64,000 nucleotides of DNA from Acheta domesticus (lineage: Eukaryota; Arthropoda; Insecta; Orthoptera; Gryllidae): assembly GCA_031308135.1 (NCBI GenBank), contig JAHLJT010003656.1, forward strand, positions 69,582,984 to 69,646,983, given 5' to 3'. Both the position numbers and the translations under genes were made by a program. Below, one piece after another: positions 55,345 to 64,000 of this stretch (position 1 is its first letter; each line of letters begins with the position of its first letter). A model generated the notes under the pieces. That model did no database searches, was not told the DNA's origin, and saw only the letters and a program-made list of their open reading frames with translations.

Positions 55345-55725
55345 ATGATTTCATCAAAATTTCCAATAAATTCGCGGATCGCGGGTCGTGAAGCGACGAA
55401 TTTATCTGTCGATTCCAATGCCCGAGTGGTATTTAATAAGACCACGAATGAAATTACATCTAAAAGAGTTTCAGAATGCCCCAGATATTACATTAATGAA
55501 ATTCGTGCTTTCAGCGCACGCCGCCTCCTACTACCAAAAACACGGCTTAGAACTGGACACTAAAAAGAAGTGCTACGAAAAATCGGATAATAAAGGAAAA
55601 TGTTTAGATACAGGGTCCTGTTTGGGATATACCAGATGTATTGTTAATATTGTTAGTGGAATAGTCAGTGGTTTGAGTAGAATAGGCATAATATGACATG
55701 TTATGGAATAGTCTACCTAATTGCA
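55345..55725. repeat. Repeat shared with 32455-32640
   Basis: AAATTTCCAATAAATTCGCG and GCGACGAATTTATCTGTCG form a loose hairpin, followed by GAGTGGTATTTAATAAGACC, ACGAATGAAATTACATC and TTTCAGAATGC as in the 32.5 kb copy. It extends to about 55690 (TTAGTGGAATAGTC). Its class is unknown, but the hairpin start suggests a foldback or MITE. Confidence 0.55.
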
Positions 55726-55747
55726 TTTCAATTTCCCAGTAATATAC

Positions 55748-56285
55748 TAACTGAAGTGGCTCGGGGAACCAACTGATGTGACTGTAGAGACTCTGACCAA
55801 GAGGTCCTAGTGTTTGAGACTCGCCTGTGTTAGGATTGTCTACACTAGGTAGACATGTGGAATTCAGCCTTTATCTGGAGGAGAAACTTAGGCGGCCGGC
55901 TGCTCTAATGGTGGTTTTCCATGGTTTCTCTTTTCAGTACCAAGCGAATGCCGGAGCAATATCCGAAGGGGTCATAGACCGCGCGCGAACTTTCCTTCCT
56001 CTACGGTATCCCGTTCTCACCCCTGACTTATCACACACGCATATGCACTACACTATCACACACGTCGGCAGACCGGTCGGTTGCTGAGAGTTGGTCCTGG
56101 CTGGGGCGATACCTCGCAGGCGAGTTACTTGACTGGGGAAAACTCCGCAAGCCAATGTATAGGCTGGCACCAGATATCACAATCCGGCAGGGAAGGAACT
56201 CCGTCCCCTCCAGAGATAACTCATGCACTGTATTGACAGAACTTATTAGCATAACAGTTGACACGAAATAATAATTAAATCAATT
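55748..56285 (+). mobile_element. SINE-A copy 8 (plus), near full length
   Basis: Head AAGTGGCTCGGGGAACC (A-box region) and CAAGAGGTCCTAGTGTTTGA with GACTCGCCTG (B-box region), GCGGCCGGCTGCTCTAATGG, TACCAAGCGAATGCCGGAGC, GGTCATAGACCGCGCGCG, CACGCATATGCACTACACTA, GGCAGACCGGTCGGTTGCTG, GGCACCAGATATCACAATCC. The 3' end is TTAGCATAACAGTTGACACG followed by AAATAATAATTAAATC. This copy shows the whole order of blocks from head to tail. Confidence 0.85.
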
Positions 56286-56299
56286 TCCTTAAATGTTCT

Positions 56300-56740
56300 A
56301 TGTCTGTTACTACTGGCGAGCGTCAGGCTGGGCGCAGCGGTGCGCTTGCTAGGGGGGGCTGCGCATGCGCAGATGGAGCGTCCATTTGGCGCAGCGTCTG
56401 CGCCGCGCGGTCACGTCGTGGTCGCTGCGCGCGCTTAATAAATCCCATCCGATTATGGAGCGAACACATCGCCGCGGCCAAGCCGGGCAAAATTGGAACA
56501 AAACCTCATTCCAATGCGGCACCGAGACGGAGAGCGCTGTCTCGCGGGAATGGGACTCCACATACCGGCGCCCGCCGCAACTAATTCGGAGGTATCGGGG
56601 CAGTGACTTGAGTAATGCGCGGTTTGTGTCGGCGCTCGCGGAGGTCTCTGCGGATTCGGTCGTTTTGGCGCGCGCCGCCAGCAACCACGGGCGAGGAGGC
56701 ACAAAGAGCTGGCGCGGCTTTGAAGCGCAGTGAACGTATT
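56300..56740. other. GC-rich island
   Basis: CpG-rich, with GGGGGGGCTGCGCATGCGCA near 56351. Overlapping frames on both strands have no domain. No promoter or splice evidence. Confidence 0.45.
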
Positions 56741-59700
56741 TATTGAGTAGCGCAGCTCAGTCTAAATGCCCTACGACGGCGTGTTGGTCAGCGACACTAG
56801 CGATCCGCGCGGCGACAAAGGAACATTAAACCACATTGCCGCAACGTTATGCATATTCGTTCTGCTAAATCTGACCAAACAGCATTTTTTCATCGTAAGG
56901 AGTTGAGAAAGAGATTTCGTAAGAAGAGAAATTTATGTAATCGTGCGCCTAATTCAGGTTTAATTTTCAATAATATAAATAATTTTCATGTAATTAGGCG
57001 CGAAATATAGGCAATCCAAAGATTTTCTTTAAATTTTCTTCTGATATGGAATAAGGGATGGTAAACATTATGGTTCCAGTCCCATTTTGGGCTAACATTT
57101 TACAAAAATTGTAAAAAGTTAACATTTCAAACCACAAAATGGAAAAAAAGTGATTTTGCCTGAGACAGTCTGTTGTATGAAATCGGTTCTTTAAAAAAGT
57201 TCATATACAATATTTTTGAAAAAAACGAGTAGGTTTTGCAAAATTTGAGCTTTAAACTTTTGCAACTTCTAAAACAAAGAAAGGGTGCTTATCTTATTTT
57301 CGTTGAACTCTGAATTTTAGAAAATTGCATATTTAGAAATAATGCGAGAAAGTGTGCACCATTAGTTTTAGTATAGAAACTTTAAATCAAATGAATGTTG
57401 TCCATAGAAAGTGATTAGTGCAATAATGACGAACAAGTGTTTATTTACTTTTCACGAAAATATCTAGAAAGGTACGTAAGGAAGTTGTAAATAAGGGTAC
57501 CTAGAAGTTGATATTTCTGTTGTGTTCTTGAACAACTTTCCGTCTGTCTTTTTATATCTTTTGGAAAATTAAAAGAAACAAAACATAACTCAGGGTTCTT
57601 CTCTTTATTACTCATAAATTTAATTGCAGAACAGTGCGCCTCTTTCGACACGTGCATTGTTATTAATACGTAAGCTGGAAAAGTAAAGAATTCGAATGGT
57701 GCATATCAAATGTGTCCGTACGTGTCAAATAAATTGTTGAAACATTGGTTTTGTGTAATTTTACTTTTAAATTTATGACTTTCTCTTGAAATTCTAGGAA
57801 TATAAAGCTAAGAGGTCAAGAAACTACACGAATTTTTGCCAGCTTTTAATAAGCGCAATTTCACAAACAAATCTTTCTACTTCAGTAGCAGCTATTCGTA
57901 GTTTTAGTTCGCCTCCACGAGGGTCGCTAGCTGTATGCGTATCTCTAACTAGCCCCAAAACGGGCTGAGTTGCGCTACTGTTCGACACGTATACGATGTT
58001 GCGCTACGTTCGACACGTATTTGATGTGCTAATTCCTGGTTGCGATGGTTCTGATTCGTAGATTTTGAAAATGCGTTGTGGTGAGAATTGCCTTCCTTCT
58101 ATATTTCAGATCAGGATTTACCTACTCTGAGAAGGCTCTCTAGATGAACAGGTTTGTCACAAGATGAGTGCAAAAGCGTACAGAAGGCTGGAATTAAGGC
58201 GAAGGGGAATAAGAAATATGTTGTTATTGAATTATGGTAGATATTTGTAAGAAAAATGTTGAAGTTTGTGTAAAGAGTAATGAGAAGCAATAGTGACAAT
58301 ATGTTAGTAGGGGGGTTAAGAAGAAAATTTTATTTTCCCCCTATTGTTTCATACTATCTCTTATTAACCAAGCACAGGAGGCTAATGTATCACGCAAGTA
58401 AGCAAGTGGAATCGTGACCTGTAACTTTGGAGAAATGTGCCCCAGCGGATTTCCGAATTTTAAACGTCATTATCTCTGAGTGGATGGGCAAGGAAACAGG
58501 TATAATATGGACGTAACAGAATGGCATCTGTTTAAAAAAAGTAGATAATATAAAATGACGATCAAACCATCCAAGAGATAGCGAGATCAAATAGGCTTGC
58601 CATGTCCTCGAGCGTGGATCATTAAAGTCCGCGAGAAACACATAAAATGGATATGTTAAAAGCAAAGAACTGTGTCAGTTTTGGATTACGCTAGATGTCG
58701 TCATGATTAGAACTCGATAGAGCAAAAATATTTTGAAGACATTACTTAAATATCGTCAGCAGCTTTCAGTTGCCCCGCCAATGCCTCCTAATTTTACATG
58801 ACAAAGTGGTGTGGTAATAAACGATCAAAAGTTCAAAATCCCAATGTTATTAATTTAGTCACGTCCCGATGTGTATGCTCAATGTATTGTAAACATCACT
58901 TTACAAACACACATTTTCAGGATGTATTAATCAAAATGTGTACTAATATAACGTTTAAATAATCTTGTATGCTACCATGGGTGCTCATAAACCAATTGAT
59001 TATACAAAAATGTTTAAACATTTCTATATTTAAAACAAATTGAATCTGAACTCTGAGACTAAGACATGTCTTCTTTGAGTGTTTTCTGAAGCATATTTGT
59101 GTCAGCTTATTAGTATGATGTCATTTCTTATTCATTTTGATCACGAAATATCAATGTTATTTCTTTTTGGAAACGAAATAATAATTGAAACTCTCTTCGC
59201 CCACTGCTTGAAACTCTCCACATATTTCCATTTTATTATGTCCTAAGAAATTTAGTTACAGAAGTGGTCTCCAAATACATGTCTAAAGGAGTGTGCTTTT
59301 CAAACTAAAAGGAACAAAGTGTAGTTAAGCTGTTTCATATTTCCTTCACAAAATGAGTAGTGAGACTCGAAATTCAATACATGTTTCTTGAATTTTCGCA
59401 ACAAAATATTTTTAAAGTGCAATTGGATTATTTTTGGGATAAGTAAGAATTTCTCGCGAAATCCATTTCTAAAAATGTAAAACATACCTATATCCATATT
59501 TCTATGCGTAGCGAACCAGAAGGAGAATCTACAGAGTTTTTGATTACGTTTCATCTAATTCTTATAAAACATATATAATTTTCAATTTAGATCGCTCTTC
59601 AAATTCTGACAAGGTAATGAAGGCAGTTTATTTTGATAGATTCAAAAATTCAAACACAGTTCATTTTATTCCAATTAAAATAATTGTTGTCTTCCGAGCA

Positions 59701-62700
59701 GCATTAAGTAGGGAAAGAAAAGAAAATAATTTCATATTATTCATTCACAGAATGCGTTAACATTGAAGCACTTTGACTTTTCTGACGCTGTTTAAAAATA
59801 AATGTGCGCTCCTTGTTCATCATCTGATGCAGAAAAATTTCTTGAAGTTACCACCTGGTTGTGAATGACCGTTCACGATTCATGAAGGAGAATTCTTTTA
59901 CGATCAGTGCTACATTATTCTTCTCAAATTCAATATCATAAAAGAGGAAAGAAGAATGAATTTATTATATAAATACCTAACAGAAATAATACAAAAGCTT
60001 TTATTATCATTTACTTGCATATTATAGATCTACTTTTTTAGTAATTCACATTAAAATATAATTTCTCTTGTACTCAATAATATAAATTAAAATATGTTAT
60101 TTAGGTCGGTTAGAAAGAAACGAAATTCACTTACCTTTTTTGATCAATAAAAAAAGTCGAAAAATAATGCCCCCTTACTCATGCCGTATATTTATGACCG
60201 CGCGCGTTAAATCTCCTGAAAGTACAATTCATTAATTAATCTAGTGAATATATTGGACGTCGTCAAGGTAATGTATGTAAGGCTATAAAACAATCTTAAC
60301 GTTCTTTTTCACAATTGTGTACTAGCATGATTACTTCATTGGATAATGAAGCTCTGATAGTTTTTCCACTTGAAAGGGAAATTTAATACAGTTATTGTAA
60401 ATATGTAATGGATTCAAGAACTAATATTGTTCTGAGGTAATACTACTAATTGAAAATAAACTTTAGAATGAAATCAATCGGATTATTAGTACGACGTCAG
60501 GATCTGAAGAAACAAGATTGTTTCTGTGATGGAAAGCAAGGGTGTCGCGCACTAAATGTTTAGGAAGGAGGGTTATTCAGTAAGGTACAGAACGGGGAGC
60601 CCCTCTCCAATATATCCTATAAACCAAAAAAAATGTGTTATTAAAGCGAGTTCGGTGGGAAATAGATAAGAACACAGAGACTGGGAAATCTGATTGGAAA
60701 GGTAAAGAGAGTTTTTGAATAATAAAGGCTATTCGTTGGAAGAGATGACAAGGTTAAGAGGAGAAGGGATTAACTTAGGCAAAGAATTGATCCAAAGGGA
60801 TAAAGAATTGTTATTGCAGGAAGATTCCGAAAATATATGAAACTCAACTTATAACCAACGGTTTAAAATTATTAAATTCGACGATATTCCACGTTATCTA
60901 AAAGGGAAATATAAGGTAAGTGACAGGAAAGATAGCAAGGTATAGGTTAGGAAATGAAACGTGAGCGAGTTGTTATTGGCTGAATAGTTTGGGGGGGGGG
61001 TGAATGAAGGATCTGTGAGATACAAGGGCATTATTGAGAACATATTTTAGAGAGATGTCGCGATTTAGAGGAAGGAAGAACGTGAGAAAGGTTGATGTTT
61101 AGGAGAAGATGAAGTAAATATTAGAGGACGAAGGTGAAAACATCAGTATGGTTCATAAATACAGGAAAGGGCTTATTTATGTAGCGTATGTGTAGTACAC
61201 CACTTCTAATGTATATAGATTTTTATTGTATATTATTAAGAAAATCTAACTGTTGTATGTGCAAAGATGTAATAAATCCACACATCAAAAAAAATTTGAG
61301 AAGATGCAATCATCCCCGTTACTCTTTGGGTGACACCCAAAGTGGAACGCGATGAGTAGACCCACGAAGAGGCGAACCAAGTAGTTGCCCTCCAGAGCAG
61401 TGTGACGTGGGAAATATGGACGAGAGGGCGGACATGTTCTCATTTATTGCGCCCAAGTAATTACCTACTGTTCACTACCAAGGAAAATAATTATCAACCA
61501 TTATCTCTTGAATATCTGTGGAAGTAGCCATATGCACCCGTAATTGATTTGATTAAAGGTTTTTAGAATATTTAATGTGCTATAAATCTTTCAGAAGTTC
61601 ATTATGATGCATCGTATTACGCTCTGTGCTTGATAATTTGCAAGACTTGTTCACTTTGCATGCGCAAAAGGCATGTACGAAACAAGTAATCGACTGTTAT
61701 TTTGTTAGTTTTAGCGCGTACTATTGAAGCAATATAGTGGATGAAACAAACAAAACTATTTTGAGTCTGAAGAGCAGGTACTAGGCAGAAAACTGTGTCT
61801 TAACACTTAATTACTATCCTCAAAAAATTGTGTTATTGCTATCATTGTATCTGCCAGATGCAGAGTACATTTTTGTAATATTTCCGATGTTTACTTTAGT
61901 ATTTTGGGGGAATTTATACCGAACAGTTTTATATTTTTAATAATAAAAAATACAAAATATGTAGTAAAATCTTGAAAAATATTTGGTAGATATCATTTTA
62001 GATTCTAAAAAATTTACATACTTATTTTACATTATAAGAAACATTCTCCAATAACAAAGCCTAAAAATGGAAGATAGCCTAAATAATAAAGATTAAAGAA
62101 CAAATTATTATTCTTTATTCTCAGAAATGTCTGTCCTACCGCCAGTACAAGCAAAAACACATTGCTGCAGATATAAACACTACCTCTAAATCTTGAAGTT
62201 CGCAACGATGTCACAACCTTTCTCTTTTCATTATCTTCATCTGTTTCACCAAATAATATTTGTTGAACTTGTACTCCAATATTCGGATAATTCAAGTCAA
62301 AAATTTGTTTCTGTGATGCTTTGTGTAATTTGTTGTCGTAGTATCTGGGACATACACTGGCCGCTGACCACGATGATTTTTGCTTCAAAAGGGCTGAAAT
62401 TATACTGTTTGGTTATCCATAATGTAGGAAGAAAGAAGGAGAGCTTACTCGATCCTAATTGCCTCGCTTTGAAGTTAAAGAAAGAAGTCAGTGTGTATTT
62501 CAAGGATAGCATTCGAGTGTTAAATTACAAAACAACAATTTTAAAATCCTTAGAAGAAATTTCAAATTAATGAATATATTTTATCAAGTGCAGTCAATTA
62601 TCTTTTTTTGTGCTTACTCTCTTTAAAATGACTTTCATCCACATTGATTTAATAAAGTAAAACATGACGAAATTGCGATGAGTTTTGTCCTATATATCAT

Positions 62701-63590
62701 TTTAACACAAGTATCCTAACAATGCAAGGCCTCCTATTAACTATTTACATCTGCATGCCATATTTCTCAAAATTAATAGACAAATGTAATACATTTGAAC
62801 GAAATTTATAATTCATTAGAATTGTTACAAAGTTGATAAAACGTTGTACGATATTTGTATCGTAACATATTACAGTATTTATTTCATTGATAACTATTGT
62901 TAATCAGCAGCCATTTCAGAATAGTTGTATCTTATTGGATGAAAAATGTACGTAACATGAAGATAATTTCGTAATAAGTATGGGAGGATATTACTGCATG
63001 AATATCGCATAACGTTATTCCACTTTGTAAATATTCCAATGAACTATACTTTTCGTTTACATTTGACTATTATCCTGAGAAATGTGACAGTTTGATGTTC
63101 TTGTAGTTAGTAAGAGATAATGCATTATGAGAATATTACTTCTGTGAACAGATTTACTCTTTATTTTGAAATTGATTATTTTGTTAATAGTGCTAGATTA
63201 TCAAAATGCTGGCGTTGTAATAACTGTTATTACAAAATTGATCTTAGTTTCATAAAATTTTATTTTCAATAATCACAGTGGGCAATAGTGTATTATGAAA
63301 CAATGACGTAATTGGGTAATTAATACACGAGTGTGAAAGAATATTACGATACGAGGAGGAAAGGGTATCATAAACTTCATATGAGCGTATTAATACCAAT
63401 TCACCAAGTTTCATACTGTTCCATTTTCTACAATGTACGAGGTTTAGGGCAGACGTCTTGGCAACTATTTTTCTTTCTAAAAGAAATGTTATCGGATCAC
63501 ACAATTTTATTTGTAATGTAAAAGAAATGCTGAACCAATTTGTGTTCACAACAGATAGCTCCGTGAGTGTCTCAATTAGCACAGAGAGCC
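56741..63590. other. A/T-rich desert, about 6.9 kb
   Basis: No supported gene or mobile element. Small items: a 28-bp tandem pair at about 57970-58026 (TTGCGCTAC...TTCGACACGTAT twice) and a run of ten G at about 60988. The 125-codon plus frame at 62193-62570 and the opposing minus frame at 62032-62388 have no recognised domain. Confidence 0.4.
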
Positions 63591-63599
63591 ATGTGAAAT

Positions 63600-63785
63600 C
63601 AGTTGTCTGCCACCGTACGAGATGAATGTAACCCGTTTCGAGCAGCGCTCGTACAACAAGATAGCCGTTCTCCACAGCAGAGATGCCCGAAAATGTCTCA
63701 GGGAATTGGGAATAATGCCCTTCCGTACCAGACAGTCGCGAGATAGGAAAGAGAGTTCTTGCGAGGACGCGCAACAACTAGTGAT
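63600..63785 (+). pseudogene. Mariner-type transposase N-terminal (helix-turn-helix) fragment
   Basis: The frame from 63622 reads VTRFEQRSYNKIAVLHSRDA and RKCLRELG, then a one-base shift gives NNALPYQTVAR followed by a stop where Trp is expected (63740). From memory this order (EQRSYIKIAVLRGR..., NNALPYRTVARW) is the N-terminal helix-turn-helix region of a mariner-family transposase common in insects. The DDD catalytic part is absent because the next element begins at 63786. Confidence 0.65.
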
Positions 63786-64000
63786 CAGTAGGGAGCGGAT
63801 TTTTATGTCCTAAAAAATTTTGAAATAGGCTTTTTAAAATATGCATTATGACCTAAAAATTGTGAAATATGTACTTTAATATGCAATTAAAATTAACAAT
63901 ATTTAATTTTCAGTCGAAACCTTTCTTGATAAAATTCAAGAGAAACATGCTTGGAATGAAAAAAAATATTTTGATGCAAACATAATTTAACCTAACTTAC
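63786..64000 (+). mobile_element. Left end of a hAT-like element, cut by the window
   Basis: It begins CAGTAGGGAGCGGATTTTTA and continues with repeated ATGACCTAAAAATTGTGAAA-type A/T-rich sequence. From memory this start resembles a common arthropod hAT-like family. It interrupts the mariner fragment. The other end and the target duplication are outside the window. Confidence 0.45.

Noticed and set aside
62193..62570. 125-codon plus frame, and an overlapping 118-codon minus frame
   Set aside because: Not low complexity, but I recognise no domain, no splice context and no repeat partner. Left unannotated.

Overview
This window looks like repeat-dense, non-coding DNA from a large animal genome, most probably an insect. 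I infer the insect source from the types of LINE, SINE and hAT relics and from a LINE/SINE tail (a GTCGCTAATGACC block followed by GTTGATGCGAC) that I associate with arthropod, perhaps polyneopteran, genomes. Nothing in the sequence names a species. I could not support a single intact host gene. Every recognisable protein signal is a decayed transposable-element product, and the longest open frames lie in low-complexity CT- or GC-rich tracts. The DNA is AT-rich with abrupt GC-rich islands a few hundred bases long every 5-10 kb.

Layout. 0-13.7 kb: a SINE with a 5S rRNA-like block at the left edge, an interspersed repeat (R-x), copies of a ~0.5 kb tRNA-headed SINE (SINE-A), two hAT-type non-autonomous elements with 8-bp target duplications, a purine tract, GC islands, a CT-rich minisatellite, and a hAT-like foldback element with ~230-bp inverted repeats holding a pogo/Tigger relic. 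14-24.9 kb: a Jockey-like LINE relic (+), an RNase-H-bearing LINE (-) nested in R-x with a 12-bp target duplication, a short LINE 3' fragment with a 14-bp target duplication, a broken gene of a widespread cysteine-rich family (-), and fragments of a restriction-like-endonuclease (RLE) LINE beside a 315-bp inverted-repeat element. 25-37 kb: two SINEs, palindromes (one inside an insertion with 15-bp flanking repeats), a LINE 3' end (-), an RTE-like LINE relic (+), a GC island and a ~400-bp foldback. 37-42 kb: an AT-rich desert. 42-50.7 kb: the richest accessory stretch, with five SINE copies, a 62-bp minisatellite split by a hAT element, a 19-bp palindromic minisatellite, another hAT-like element, and 23-bp CCACCGCCATCGA-type arrays. 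50.7-54 kb: desert. 54-56.7 kb: the best copy of the RLE LINE, a shared repeat, SINE-A and a GC island. 56.7-63.6 kb: desert. The right edge has a mariner-type transposase fragment cut by the start of a hAT element.

How the pieces relate: SINE-A, SINE-B and two LINE 3' ends share the same terminal motif, which fits SINEs borrowing the machinery of a partner LINE. Nested insertions (LINE in R-x, hAT in minisatellite, pogo in foldback, hAT after mariner) give a relative order of events. Coordinates of repeats are by-eye alignments and may be off by tens of bases unless a target duplication fixes them.
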